A DNA stretch of 64,000 nt. Origin: Chondrilla cf. caribensis (lineage: Eukaryota; Porifera; Demospongiae; Chondrillida; Chondrillidae). The notes beneath the pieces are model-generated. The model was not told the DNA's origin, did no database searches, and worked only from the letters and a program-made list of their open reading frames with translations. A program made the position numbers and the translations under genes. Of this stretch, positions 1-13,376 are shown one piece after another. The stretch covers positions 3,502,397 through 3,566,396 of the forward strand of contig OZ026548.1 of assembly GCA_964020155.1 (NCBI GenBank), written 5' to 3'. The first letter of the stretch is position 1. The number at the start of each line of letters is the position of its first letter.

Positions 1-1190
1 TAACCACATTTGTTCAAAAATATTACATCAAATCCATGACAATAATTATAATTGATCTTTCACTAGAACACAGTGAAGATGGGATAAAATGAAATAATCA
101 CAGAAAACAACATACAATTCAAACAACAAGTGATGAAATGTACAATTAAAATTATATAGATAAGTAACAGATAAAAACAATGGTATAATAAATAAATAAA
201 ACATAAAATTAATACATATTATTAGGAAAAATGTACACCAATTGAACTGTGACAGATGGCTCAGTCTCCTTGCAGCTGTCCTACTGAAGGCTGCAATATT
301 TCCACACTAGACACAAACTGATATACATTGCATCAGATGACCAGTGTGTGTGCGTATACAATACAATACAATACATGTGTCAGTGTCCGTCTTGAGATGG
401 ATACAAGTACATCATCTTCTGATGAGTCATGTCATGTTTGATGAGCACTACTTCTGTGCATTGTTCAATAAAATCCTTCAAAATGATGTACAAAAATAAG
501 GGACTAGTAAGTGTATAGGCAAGATGTACACAATACATAGTGGAAACAGTACATAACACACACATGATACATACTGTGTATTATAGCATATTCAGTACAT
601 ACTATACATGTGGTACATACATTACGCAGTGTATATACAGTACATCAGTCTATATACAGTATGGAGAGTTCATGCCTGTGTGCACATGTGTAACCATTTA
701 GATTTAGGCTTGTGTAGTGTAGGGACATTGTTGCACTGAGCATAGGACTCTGTTATGTAACAATGTTGTCACATGCCATGACCATGTATTACGTGTATTA
801 ATTAGCTAGCAGGTGCAATGCCATTCATCTTTTGTTTTTGAGTTAGTGTACCACGTGGCGAGTTGGCCAGTGAGTCTTTGTGATAATCAGTGACAGTGTG
901 ATCTATGATTTCGTTGCCCGAAGTGGCAAATTCGATCGTTACACATGTGCATGAACTCACACCACACCACCCCCTTACACACGAACATCACTAAATGTAC
1001 CTTTACACTCACAAGCATATCACAGCATTCTGATAGATGTCAGAATGGATTGACAGGGAAATACTGAGCAGGATTATCAACAAGGATACCAGAGAAACAA
1101 CACGGTCACCTGGAGGCAGAGAACAAAACATAACAGTACACTCCATTTTCTACACAGAAGTCATCCACTCACCAACAACTAATCAGGATC
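1..1190. other. Left flank of duplicated unit A
   Basis: No complete gene is seen. The stretch is AT-rich and closely matches 42,056-43,010 (unit C). Its outer parts also match 18,420-18,900 and 54,720-55,210. Relative to the minus-strand ankyrin genes it lies beyond the 3' end and the minisatellite. It holds the orphan exon-like segment at 380-500. At about 1,070-1,185 it holds a segment, conserved in all four units, with splice-like edges on the minus strand: a ...TTCCAG-type acceptor near 1,110 and a GTGAGT donor near 1,170. I cannot tie these to a defined transcript. Confidence 0.7.
380..500 (-). other. Orphan 3'-exon-like segment, degenerate copy in unit A
   Basis: On the minus strand this reads an open segment with the core KDFIEQCTEVVLIKHD and ending ...YLYPSQDGH then a stop at 380-382. 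The homologous segment in unit C keeps a strong pyrimidine tract plus CAG acceptor and the same reading frame with mostly conservative changes. Here about 17 bases around the acceptor are deleted, so this copy probably cannot be spliced in. It is absent from units B and D. No product is recognised. It could be the last exon of an unmodelled transcript or chance conservation in a recent duplication. Confidence 0.3.
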
Positions 1191-1194
1191 TCCT

Positions 1195-4075
1195 TTGAGA
1201 GGTAGGTAGTGCACAGGAGGGTGTGTAGTCCTGGCAGATGGGGGTATGGGGTCATGGCAGATAAGAGGGTGTGGCCCTGGCAAAGGAGAGGGTGTAGTCC
1301 TGGTACTTGAGAAAGGTGCTCCTTGCAGATGTGAAGGTGTGGTCCTGGCAGATGAGAGAGTGCAGTTCTTGCCAAGAAAAGGGGGTGGTTTTGGCAAAAA
1401 GGCTTGTTCCTAGCAACAGAAAGGATGTGGTTCTGACAAATGAGAGGGGTAGTCCTGGCAAAGAAGAGGGTTTCATCTTGGCCAAGTAGAGGGGTAGTCC
1501 TGGCAAAGGAGAGGGTGTGGTCCTGGCAAATGAGGGTGTGTCCTGGCAGATGAGAGGGTGTGGTCCTGGCATAGAAGGGTGGGTCTGGCAGAGAAGATGG
1601 TGTCCTGGTAGATGAGAGGTGTGGTCCCGATAAAGGACTGGGTGTGGGTCTGGCAGGTGTGTAGGTCTGATCTTGGCAAAGAAGAGGATGTGGTCTTGAC
1701 AAAGAAGAGGATATTATTTCGACAAAGGAGAGGTGTGGTAGTGGCTAATGAGAGGGTGTGGTCCTGGCATAAGAGAGGCGTGGTAATAGTTAATGAGAGG
1801 GTGTGGTCCTCGCAAAGGAAAGGTGTGATTCTGGTAGATGAGAGGAATGGTCCTCGCAGATGAAAGGCGTGGTCCTGGCAAATGAGAGGAGTAGTCCTGG
1901 TGAATGAGAAAAGTGGTCCTGGCAGATGGAAGGAGTGGTCCTGGCAGATGAGAGGAGTGGTCCTGGTAGATGAGAGGAGTGGTCCTGGCAGATGAGAGGA
2001 GTGGTCCTGGCAGATCAGAGGAGTGGTCCTAGTAGATGAAAAGAGTGGTCCTGGCAGATGAGAGGAGTGGTCCTGGTAAATGAGAGGAGTGGTCCTGGCA
2101 GACGAGAGGAGTGGTCCTGGCAGATCAGAGGAGTGGTCCTGGCAGATGAGGGGAGTGGTCCTGGAAGACAAGAGGAGTGGTCCTGGCAGACGAGAGGAGT
2201 GGTCCTGGCAGATCAGAGGAGTGGTCCTAGTAGATGAAAAGAGTGGTCCTGGCATATGAGAGGAGTGGTTCTGGTAGATGAAAGGAGTGGTCCTAGCAGA
2301 TGAAAGTAGTGGTCCTGGCAGATGAGAGGAGTGGTCCTGGTAAATGAGAGGAGTGGTCCTGGCAGACGAGAGGAGTGGTCCTGGCAGATCAGAGGAGTGG
2401 TCCTGGCAGATGAGGGGAGTGGTCCTGGCAGACAAGAGGAGTGGTCCTGGCAGACGAGAGGAGTGGTCCTGGCAGATCAGAGGAGTGGTCCTAGTAGATG
2501 AAAAGAGTGGTCCTGGCATATGAGAGGAGTGGTTCTGGTAGATGAAAGGAGTGGTCCTAGCAGATGAAAGTAGTGGTCCTGGCAGATGAGAGGAGTGGTC
2601 CTGGTAGATGAAAAGAGTGGTCCTGGCAGATGAGAGGAGTGGTCCTGGTAGATGAGAGGAGTGGTCCTGGCAGACAAGAGGAGTGGTCCTGGCAGATGAG
2701 ATGTTGTGGTCCTGACAGACAAGAGGAGTGGTCCTGGCAGATAAGAGGAGTGGTCCTGGCAGATCAGAGGAGTGGTCCTAGTAGATGAAAAGAGTGGTCC
2801 TGGCAGATGAGAGGAGTGGTCCTGGCAGACGAGAGGAGTGGTTCTGGTAGATAAGAGGAGTGGTCCTGGCAGACGAGAGGAGTGGTCCTGGTAGATGAGA
2901 GGAGTGGTCCTGGCAGACAAGAGGAGTGGTCCTGGCAGATGAAAGGAGTGGTCCTGGCAGATGAGAGGAGTGGTCCTGGTAGAGAGGAGTGGTCCTGGCA
3001 GATGAGAGGAGTGGTCCTAGCAGATGAGGGGAGTGGTCCTGGCAGATGAGAGGAGTGGTCCTAGTAGATGAGAGGAGTGGTCCTGGCAGATGAGAGGAGT
3101 GGTCCTGGCAGATGAGGGGAGTGGTCCTGGCAGATGAAAAGAGTGGTCCTGGCAGATGAGAGGAGTGGTCCTGGCAGATGAGGGGAGTGGTCCTGGCAGA
3201 TGAGAGGAGTGGTCCTGGCAGATGAGGGGAGTGGTCCTGGCAGATGAGAGGAGTGGTCCTGGCAGATGAGGGGAGTGGTCCTGGCAGATAAAAAGAGTGG
3301 TCCTGGCAGATGAGAGGAGTGGCCCTGGTAGACGAGAGTGGTCCTGGCAGATAAGAGCAGTGGTCCTGGCAGATCACAGGAGTGGTCCTAGTAGATGAAA
3401 AGAGTGGTCCTGGCAGATGAGAGGAGTGGTTCTGGTACATAAGAGGAGTGGTCCTGGCAGATGAGAGGAGTGGTCCTGGCAGATGAAAGGAGTGGTCCTG
3501 GTAGAGAGGAGTGGTCCTGGCAGATGAGAGGAGTGGTCCTGGCAGATGAGAGGAGTGGTCCTGGTAGAGAGGAGTGGTCCTGGCAGATGAGAGGAGTGGT
3601 CCTGGTAGACGAGAGTGGTCCTGGCAGATAAGAGCAGTGGTCCTGGCAGATCACAGGAGTGGTCCTAGTAGATGAAAAGAGTGGTCCTGGCAGATGAGAG
3701 GAGTGGTTCTGGTACATAAGAGGAGTGGTCCTGGCAGATGAGAGGAGTGGTCCTGGCAGATGAAAGGAGTGGTCCTGGTAGAGAGGAGTGGTCCTGGCAG
3801 ATGAGAGGAGTGGTCCTGGCAGATGAGAGGAGTGGTCCTGGTAGAGAGGAGTGGTCCTGGCAGATGAGAGGAGTGGTCCTGGCAGATAAGAAGAGTGGTC
3901 CTGGCAGATTAGAGGAGTGGTCCTAGTAGATGAAAAGAGTGGTCCTGGCAGATGAGAGGAGTGGTCCTGGCAGATGAGAGGAGTGGTCCTGGCAGATGAA
4001 AGGAGTGGTCCTGGCAGATGAGAGGAATGGTCCTGGCAAAAGGGAGGTGTGGTCATAGTTAATGAGATGGTGTGG
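1195..4075. repeat. 22-bp minisatellite array, unit A (about 2.9 kb)
   Basis: This is a tandem array of a 22-bp unit with core GTGGTCCTGGCAGATGAGAG followed by GA. Variants include GTAGATGAG, CAGACGAGAG and CAGATCAGAG. The first ~650 bp hold a diverged form (GGGTGTGGTCCTGGCAAAG), and the homogeneous core is 1,900-4,050. The unit is not a multiple of three and its minus strand lacks stops, so long minus-strand ORFs with a 22-residue period appear in every frame. I treat those as artefacts. The array lies 3' of ankyrin gene A, in the same place and orientation as the arrays of units B, C and D. Confidence 0.95.
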
Positions 4076-4245
4076 TCCTGACTTAGGGATCACAAACATT
4101 CTGTCAGATGTATATACCAGGTAAGATCTTCCAACAATAGAGCCGAGTGCGTTCTCTTTAACAATCATAATATCTGTATATGGTGGGTTATAGTGGTTGG
4201 ATCAGTAGAGGTGGGTTGAGTAGTAACAGTATATGGTATATATGC

Positions 4246-4357
4246 TTATTCTGCAGGGATAAGAGATAAGAGTATAAATACCTCATATGTGTTGTGTGAT
4301 ACATAAACCACAAAGCAATACACCATACACAAGATGTACATTGAAATACAACATGCA

Positions 4358-4395
<38 letters not shown>

Positions 4396-7300
4396 GTGTG
4401 AAGATGGTGAGGGGCCACTCCATGAATGAGGAAAGTGGTGATTTAAAGTTCAGAGACAATTGGCGAACTGTATCACCAATGAGTACATGTAGTAAGTATG
4501 GAAACAAGTACATGTAGTGAGTTTGGGGATACATGCAGAAATGAATAAATACATTAAAGTACACAATTCACAGTGCATTGTACTATACATTTATGAATCC
4601 AATAATGATCTGACCACATTCAAACCCATGAACACTTACTGGTCAGGAGGTCCAATTCCTCCTTCATAGCTCTCCCGAGCCCACTCATCTTAGGGTAGCC
4701 GGCTATGCTCCCCATCACCTCACACAGTTTACTGATACTGTCGGGATCGGCATGCCTTTGGAGGTGGAGGAAAAGCTCCTCGTTTCCTCTACCAATGTCG
4801 CAGTGCTTGATGAAGTGAGCAACACCTTTGGAGATGACTTCCTTGATTTCCAGTCTTGACACAATAGCATGTGAGTCAACATCATGGAGGAACCTTTCAC
4901 TGAACTTGTTCATGAAAGCCTCAGAGTCAAATCCTCCACCTGCACACAAGAAGGGTACACTCATAACTTGTCCAAACACTCCACTATCTTCAATCTACCT
5001 GTTGAAGGACTAGCAATAACAGGACAGATTGGGATGTATACATACATGTAGCACAGACTATGAATACCGTATTCTCTCTAAAATTTCAATATTGGAAACA
5101 TTGCTAGATACAGGTTTCTTTAATCATGACAAACTTCCTGCCAATCTGTATTCACGTCCACAAGGCACCTGAACTACATGTTTCTATTCGTTATGAGGAT
5201 ATGGCTTTCAGCTGTGATGATAGCTTTGAATTTGGACTGCCTCCAATTCCAAGCACTCCAGAACAAATGTTCTCTCCATCTGTAAATATAGTGATTACAA
5301 ATCTATTGTGTTCATTACCACTTCCTCGGTGGCAGGCAAATTCTTTAGAATTTTCTGGTGTCCAAACGTCTTTGCAGGCATGACAGTCCTGACAACAGTA
5401 CCCACTGTCAGTTGGAAAACAACCATTCAAGAAGAAAGAGTAGGATTTCTAAGATTCGTCATGTACTCTATTGGTTCATCTAAACATTCTATAATATATT
5501 CATCAGTATCATCAACTGAGTCTAATAGTACTCTATTCTAATCTATTCTAATCATGACAAGAGATGAAAATTTCTGTGTACTGAAGGTGACAAATTTTAA
5601 GAGAGAATACAGTAGTAGGTACTCACATGCTGACATAAATATTACACCCACATATTAACACACTCCATTGATATCATGTAGATGGGTACATATTTACTGG
5701 CACACACTATGCATGTACGTACGTACAGTACACCCCTACACGTACATAAGTGTGCACACATGTACACAAGTGCAGTCCCATGGATACATGTCCATCACCA
5801 CCCACACACCTTGAAGGCTTCTTCTCACAGACGATGTGCTCTGCAATACATGTACAGTCGATGGTGGTTCAAGTGGTGGGTGGGGTCTACACACTACAGG
5901 ATATGGAGGGTGCGATACAGCAACAGAGGAAACATGAAGATGTTTGGACTTCAGTGAGGGCATCACAGTGGACTGGGTCTTGTCCTGTAACAAAGTATTA
6001 CAAAAGGTGATGAATTCCCATCCCATTTCAAATCTAATCTTTTCCAGAAATATGTAACACACATAGTCACACTTACGTACTTGTGAAGTTGCTAGTTCTT
6101 GTACAATCTTGGCTGTGATGTCATCAACAGTTTTCTTTGTCTCAAAGTGCCCTATGGCATCAAGTAAGGTCTTCCATGTCACCTGGCTGCCATGTTTCAA
6201 CCAGTGCTTCAACATGGAGTAGTAAGCCTCGTCATCACTTGAAGCTTTCTCACCAAGTCTGTCCAGCTCACCCTCATCTACCTCCAAGAGATTTCCTACT
6301 CTTTCCCATTTGTCTTTGTGTTGTAGTTTGGACAGAACATGCTTGTCTACGAGTGAAAGACTGGGTCTTCCTCCCATGATCCTGTTGGCATCACTAATCT
6401 CTTCCCCTCCCACTAACTGGTAACCCAAAAAAGACAAGATTCTTGAAGTGGCTTCTTTACCAACTTCATCAAATTCAATCAGCTCTTTCACAGCCAGGAA
6501 AGCACGGATGTATTTCTGTTCCATCTCTTTGGGTAGGTTGGCCCACAGACCAGGTCCACCACCTGCTCTCTCGATCATACTGGCAATGTCGTGAAAGTCA
6601 AACTGACAAGCTATGTCCAGTGGACTTAGACCATTAGGAAAGAGCTTGTTAACTGTATACTTTGTAGATGAGTGAGAGATTAGCTTGTCTATGAAGACTT
6701 TGTAGTCCTTGGCACCTCTCTTGATACTATTTCCCGCAGAGTAATTCATTAAGATCTTGCATATTATCAAAGAAATGTGCAGCGGAGAGAGAGGACATTC
6801 ATCTTGTAAATGAAGCTGTTGAAAGATGTTAACTGTTTGAAAAGGGAAGTATTGACACAAAACATTATTTGTCATCGACCACGTTTGATGGGCTGCTTCA
6901 CTGAACATACTCTCATCTCTGGAAAGTGTTGTTATCACCAGTGGATCACCTGTGAAGGAACCTAAAATCAAGAGCTTACAAAGATCAAGAAGATTCCTAT
7001 TCTTGAGAAAGAGAATGGATTCTCTGATGCTATCTCCAAGGTCATCAAACCCACAGACCTTACAGAGTTCATGCAATTTGTTCATCTGTCCACACATTAC
7101 AGCTACTTCAAACATGGAAAGACCATAACGGTTTTGAGTAGTAACATTACAATGTTTGGAAATCAAAAATTTTACAATTTCCACATGGCCTTCTCCAGCT
7201 GCCCACATTAAAGGAGTCAGACCCATGGGGTTACAGCAATCAAGAGGATTATTATCAGGTACACATACCAGTTGATTAGGTGAATCTACCTCTGATTCAG

Positions 7301-10300
7301 TGGACATTGGGCGTTGTGGATTATATTGCTCATATATTGCATCTGATAATACTGTCACTACTTGTACAGAACCACTAAGAACTGCCTGATGTAGAGGAGT
7401 TTCAAGAACACCTGCCATTATGTCTGGATTAGCTCCCAACCTCAGTAATTCATGCACTGCTTCCAGTTTGCCTGTAGCAGCTGCTGAGTGGAGAGGAGTG
7501 TAGCCATTAGCATCTTCTCTATTGACATCCAAACCACATTCTACCAACCAACCTAGTAATTCAACATGACCACCTCTGGCAGCGAAATGTAGGACACTTT
7601 GACCATTACTGCTCAATACATCAATTGGACAACCTTCATCCAGTAAAACTGACATTACCTTCTTGTGACCACCCAATGCAGCCAGATGTAGTGGAGTCCC
7701 GTAAGTACCAGCAACCTTTGTCATTGATGCCTTTCCACCCAATCTCAGCAATTCGTGCATTGCTTCCAGTTTACCTGCAGCAGTTGTTAAGTGGAGTGGA
7801 GTGTAGCCAGCATTATCGGCTCCATTGACATCCAAACCGCATTCTACCAACCAATCTAGTAATTCAACATGACCATTTTGGGCAGCAACATGTAGGACAC
7901 TAAAGCCACCACTGCTCACTACATCAATTGGACAACCTTGATCAAGTAAAACTGACATTACCTTCTTGTAACCACCAAATGCAGCCTGATGTAGTGGAGT
8001 CCAGTAGGTACCAGCAATCTTTGTCATTGATGCCTTTCCACCCAATCTCAGCAATTCATGCACTGCTTCCAGGTTGCCATTACGTGCTGCTAAGTGGAGT
8101 GGAGTGTAGCCAGCATCATTGGCTCCATTGACATCCAAACCACATTCTACCAACCAACCTAGTAATTCAACATGACCATCTTCGGCAGCAACATGTAGGA
8201 CACTTTGACCACTACTGCTCACCACATCAATCGGACAACCTTCATCCAGTAAAACTGACATTACCTTCTTGTGACCACCCAATGCAGCCAGATGTAGTGG
8301 AGTCCTGTAAGTACCAGCAACCTTTGTCAATGATGCCTTTCCACCCAATCTCAGCAATTCATGCACTGCTTCCAGGTTGCCATTACGTGCTGCTAAGTGG
8401 AGTGGAGTGTAGCCAGCATCATTGGCTCCATTGACATCCAAACCACATTCTACCAACCAACCTAGTAATTCAACATGACCATCTTCGGCAGCGAAATGTA
8501 GGACACTTTGACCACTACTGTTCACCACATCAATCGGACAACCTTCATCCAGTAAAACTGACATTACCTTCTTGTGACCACCCAATGCAGACTGATGTAG
8601 TGGAGTTCTGTAAGTACCAGCAACCTTTGTCATTGATGCCTTTCCACCCAGTCTCAGCAATTCATGCACTGCTTCCAGTTTGCCTGTAGCAGCTGCTGAG
8701 TGGAGGGGAGTGTTGCCATCAGCATCTTCTCTATTGACATCCAAACCACATTCTACCAACCAACCTACTAATTCAACATGACCACCTTCGGCAGCGAAAT
8801 GTAGGACACTTTGACCACTATTGCTCACCACATATATCGGACAACCTTCATCCAGTAAAACTGACATTACCTTCTTGTGACCACCCAATGCAGCCTGATG
8901 TAGTGGAGTCCCGTAAGTACCAGCAACCTTTGTCATTGATGCCTTTCCACCCAATCTCAGCAATTCGTGCATTGCTTCCAGTTTACCTGCAGCAGTTGTT
9001 AAGTGGAGTGGAGTGTAGCCAGCATTATCGGCTCCATTGACATCCAAACCGCATTCTACCAACCAATCTAGTAATTCAACATGACCATTTTGGGCAGCAA
9101 CATGTAGGACACTAAAGCCACCACTGCTCACTACATCAATTGGACAACCTTGATCAAGTAAAACTGACATTACCTTCTTGTAACCACCAAATGCAGCCTG
9201 ATGTAGTGGAGTCCAGTAGGTACCAGCAATCTTTGTCATTGATGCCTTTCCACCCAATCTCAGCAATTCATGCACTGCTTCCAGGTTGCCATTACGTGCT
9301 GCTAAGTGGAGTGGAGTGTAGCCAGCATCATTGGCTCCATTGACATCCAAACCACATTCTACCAACCAACCTAGTAATTCAACATGACCATCTTCGGCAG
9401 CGAAATGTAGGACACTTTGACCACTACTGCTCACCACATCAATCGGACAACCTTCATCCAGTAAAACTGACATTACCTTCTTGTGACCACCCAATGCAGC
9501 CAGATGTAGTGGAGTCCCGTAAGTACCAGCAACCTTTGTCAATGATGCCTTTCCACCCAATCTCAGCAATTCATACACTGCTTCTAGGTTGTCTTTGGCA
9601 GCTGCTGAATGGAGGGGAGTGTAGCCATCAGCATCTTCTCTATTGACATCCAAACCACATTCTACCAACCAATCTACTAATTCAACATGACCACCTTTGG
9701 CAGCAAAATGTAGGACACTTTGACCACTACTGTTCACCACATCGATCGGACAACCTTCATCCAGTAAAACTGACATTACCTTCTTGTAACCACCAAATGC
9801 AGCCAGATGTAGTGGAGTCCCGTAAGTACCAGCAATCTTTGTCATTGATGCCTTTCCACCCAATCTCAGCAATTCATGTACTGCTTCCAGGTTGCCATTA
9901 TGTGCTGCTAAGTGGAGTGGAGTGTAGCCAGCATCATCAGCTCCATTGACATCCAAACCACATTCTACCAACCAACCTAGTAATTCAACATGACCATCTT
10001 TGGCAGCAAAATGTAGGACACTTTGACCACTACTGCTCAATACATCAATTGGACAACCTTCATCCAGTAAAACTGACATTACCTTCTTGTGACCACCCAA
10101 TGCAGCCTGATGTAGTGGAGTCCCGTAAGTACCAGCAACCTTTGTCATTGATGCCTTTCCACCCAATCTCAGCAATTCATGCACTGCTTCCAGTTTGCCT
10201 ACACCAGCTGCTGAATGGAGGGGAGTGTAGCCATCAGCATCTTCTCTATTGACATCCAAACCACATTCTACCAACCAACCTACTAATTCAACATGACCAC

Positions 10301-13300
10301 CTTGGGCAGCAACATGTAGGACACTAAAGCCACCACTGCTCACTACATCAATTGGACAACCTTGATCAAGTAAAACTGACATTACCTTCTTGTAACCACC
10401 AAATGCAGCCTGATGTAGTGGAGTCCAGTAGGTACCAGCAATCTTTGTCATTGATGCCTTTCCACCCAATCTCAGCAATTCATGCACTGCTTCCAGGTTG
10501 CCATTACGTGCTGCTAAGTGGGGTGGAGTGTAGCCAGCATCATTGGCTCCATTGACATCCAAACCACATTCTACCAACCAACCTACTAATTCAACATGAC
10601 CATCTTCGGCAGCGAAATGTAGGACACTTTGACCACTACTGCTAACCACATCAATTGGACAACCTTCATCCAGTAAAACTGACATTACCTTCTTGTGACC
10701 ACCCAATGCAGCCTGATGTAGTGGAGTCCCGCAAGTACCAGCAACCTTTGTCATTGATGCCTTTCCACCCAGTCTCAGCAATTCATACACTGCTTCCAGT
10801 TTGCCTGTAGCAGCTGCTGAGTGGAGGGGAGTGTTGCCATCAGCATCTTCTCTATTGACATCCAAACCACATTCTACCAACCAACCTACTAATTCAACAT
10901 GACCACCTTCGGCAGCGAAATGTAGGACACTTTGACCACTATTGCTCACCACATATATCGGACAACCTTCATCCAGTAAAACTGACATTACCTTCTTGTG
11001 ACCACCCAATGCAGCCTGATGTAGTGGAGTCCCGTAAGTACCAGCAACCTTTGTCATTGATGCCTTTCCACCCAATCTCAGCAATTCATGCACTGCTTCC
11101 AGGTTGCCATTACGTGCTGCTAAGTGGAGTGGAGTGTAGCCAGCATCATTGGCTCCATTGACATCCAAACCACATTCTACCAACCAATCTAGTAATTCAA
11201 CATGACCATCTTGGGCAGCAACATGTAGGACACTAAAACCACCACTGCTCACCACATCAATTGGACAACCTTCATCCAGTAAAACTGACATTACCTTCTT
11301 GTGACCACCCAATGCAGCCAGATGTAGTGGAGTCCCATAAGTACCAGCAACCTTTATCATTGATGCCTTTCCACCCAATCTCAGCAATTCATGCACTGCT
11401 TCCAGTTTACCTGCAGCAGTTGTTAAGTGGAGTGGAGTGTAGCCAGCATCATCGGCTCCATTGACATCCAAACCACATTCTACCAACCAATCTAGTAATT
11501 CAACATGACCACCTTGGGCAGCAACATGTAGGACACTAAAACCACCACTGCTCACTACATCAATTGGACAACCTTGATCAAGTAAAACTGACATTACCTT
11601 CTTGTAACCACCAAATGCAGCCTGATGTAGTGGAGTCCAGTAGGTATCAGCAATCTTTGTCATTGATGCCTTTCCACCCAATCTCAGCAATTCATACACT
11701 GCTTCCAATTTACCTGCAGCAGCTGTTAAGTGGAGGGGAGTGTAGCCAGCATCATCGGCTCCATTGACATCCAAACCACATTCTACCAACCAACCTAGTA
11801 ATTCAACATGACCACCTTCGGCAGCGAAATGTAGGACACTTTGACCACTATTGCTCACCACATATATCGGACAACCTTCATCCAGTAAAACTGACATTAC
11901 CTTCTTGTGACCACCCAATGCAGCCTGATGTAGTGGAGTCCCGTAAGTACCAGCAACCTTTGTCATTGATGCCTTTCCACCCAATCTCAGTAATTCATGC
12001 ACTGATTCCAGGTTGCCATTACGTGCTGCTGAGTGGAGAGGAGTGTAGCCATCATTACCTTGTACATTAGCAGAAACTCCTCCGGTAATCAGTTCTCTGA
12101 TGACTTCAACATGTCCTCCTTCTGCTGCTCTATGGAGGGCAGTATATCCATGACCATCTGCTACATCCACTGGACATCTGTGTTCTAATATTGCTAACAC
12201 AGTCTGCATATCACCAAGGTAGGATGATTGGAACAGCAAATCACAGACAGTCTCATCATCTAGTGCTGCTATAAACTCTAGTCTTGTTTCCTTTTCATCT
12301 GAAACCTCTTCTCTCTGCTCACACTCAACACCCTCCACTCCACCATACTTCAACAGTTCTTCCTGCGTTGAATAGTTCTCACACATCACTGCCCTTTTAA
12401 ATGGGGTATTACCTTCAAAATTAAAATAGTTAACATTGCTACCTAGATCAACCAGGACACCTATAGGAGCCACTCCTCCACTTGTTGCAGCATGATGTAA
12501 GGGAGTGCGGCCGTGTCTGTCCACTGGATCAATACAGCAACCTCTCTCGTGGAGAAGTTTCATCACCTCAACCTGTCCATGCGATGCAGCATGATGGAGA
12601 ATGGAACAACCCTCTTCATCAGTCAGGTCAGGTGATAAACCTAAATCAAGGTAATTCTTTACCAGTACAATGTTCCCAGATTGGACAGCCTCAAACACAT
12701 CACTGTCATCATCTACATTATAGTCTACTTTGTCCTTCAGTTCTTGATTCACTTCTTCCATTCCAGAGTCTTGTGGTGGACAGTCACTCTCTGAGATTAT
12801 ATTTCCATCTGGTTGTAGTTCTTCAACATGCACTGTTCCTTCATGTACACCTTCTGTAGTGAACTGTTCACTACTCACAATACAGTGGGATTCTTCTTCC
12901 TGCTCACCACCCATAATACAGTGAGATTCTATTAAATTTTTCTGTTTACAGCTCACAGTACCATGGGATACTACTCCTTGTCCACCGCTAACAGTACTGT
13001 TGGATTGCTGGATTGCTTGATCACCACTGACAGTATTGTTGAATTTCACTTCCTGTTCACCACTCATGGTACTGTGGGATTCTTCTTGTTCACCATGGAA
13101 TTCTACTTCCTGTTCCCCACTTGTAGTATCGTAGGATTCTATTTCCTGTTTACCACTTGCAGTACCATGTGATACTAGTTCCTGTTCACCCCAATATTTT
13201 AAATTCACAGTATCTGCTATGGCTTCATCACCTTGTTGTCCACTAAACTCTACACCTTCTTTGACCTCATGATGTACAGGTATTTCAGAATCTTGTATAT

Positions 13301-13376
13301 TTTGTGCTATCAGTGTATCTGTACTGTCATCCTCACTATCAATGTGACCTTTCTTTTGATATTTTGAGTCAGCCAT
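4246..13376 (-). CDS. Giant ankyrin-repeat / Death-domain / CARD-like protein, copy A
   Basis: Four coding exons with matching phases: 13,376-6,081 (2,432 codons), 5,984-5,810, 4,939-4,640 and 4,250-4,246. Start is ATG at 13,374-13,376 in AAAATGG context (MADSKYQKK...). The N-terminal ~220 residues are acidic and carry degenerate SGEQEVES-type repeats. Ankyrin repeats run from about residue 222 to 2,110, including 15 copies of a 101-residue three-repeat module (about 460-1,975). A Death domain lies at about 2,335-2,425 (KWERVGNLL, YYSMLKHWLKHG, TWKTLLDAIG). After a 58-residue Ser/Pro linker, exon 3 encodes a ~100-residue CARD-like domain (ERFLHDVDSHAIVSRL, LHLQRHADPDSISKLCEVM). Intron 1 (96 nt) happens to be open in this copy only. 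In the tail exon the first full codon is TAA, so A lacks the tail seen in B and C. Likely a cytosolic adaptor in apoptosis or innate immunity; ligand unknown. Confidence 0.85.
4359..4391. repeat. CA dinucleotide microsatellite
   Basis: A pure (CA)n tract of about 32 bp in the 3' part of ankyrin unit A. The matching sites in units B (about 21,020-21,046) and C (about 44,812-44,825) are shorter. Confidence 0.95.
7450..11995 (-). repeat. 303-bp coding tandem repeat (15 modules) with 1,212-bp higher-order repeat
   Basis: The coding DNA of gene A repeats every 303 bp (101 aa), three ankyrin repeats per module; 15 x 303 is 4,545 bp. Each module begins LLRLGGKASMTK, followed by TPLHQAALGGHKKVMSVLL, a second repeat with SVLHFAA, and a third with YTPLHLAA. 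Modules 2, 6, 10 and 14 share a variant (TYWTPLHQAAFGGYKK with LLDQGCPIDVVSSGGFSVLH), so the higher-order period is four modules, 1,212 bp. The same marker recurs at 7,928, 9,140, 10,352 and 11,564, exactly 1,212 bp apart. This points to recent unequal crossover or gene conversion in four-module blocks while keeping frame. Confidence 0.95.

Noticed and set aside
1195..4075. Long minus-strand ORFs (up to ~350 aa) with a 22-residue repeat such as LICQDHSSHLPGPLL
   Set aside because: They arise because the 22-bp unit lacks stop codons on that strand; all frames are open, they have no consistent start, and similar ORFs occur in every array.
1195..4075. CRISPR-like array
   Set aside because: Repeats are directly adjacent with no unique spacers, and the genome is eukaryotic.
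5736..6080. Continuous reading through intron 1 of gene A (2,568-codon ORF)
   Set aside because: Copies B and C have stops in the same intron, and GTACGT...TTACAG splice sites in phase are conserved in all three.
7625..11767. Series of 67-aa plus-strand ORFs starting MDNL, spaced 303 bp (also 47,788-48,888)
   Set aside because: They are antisense shadows of the ankyrin modules; the regular spacing is the coding repeat itself.
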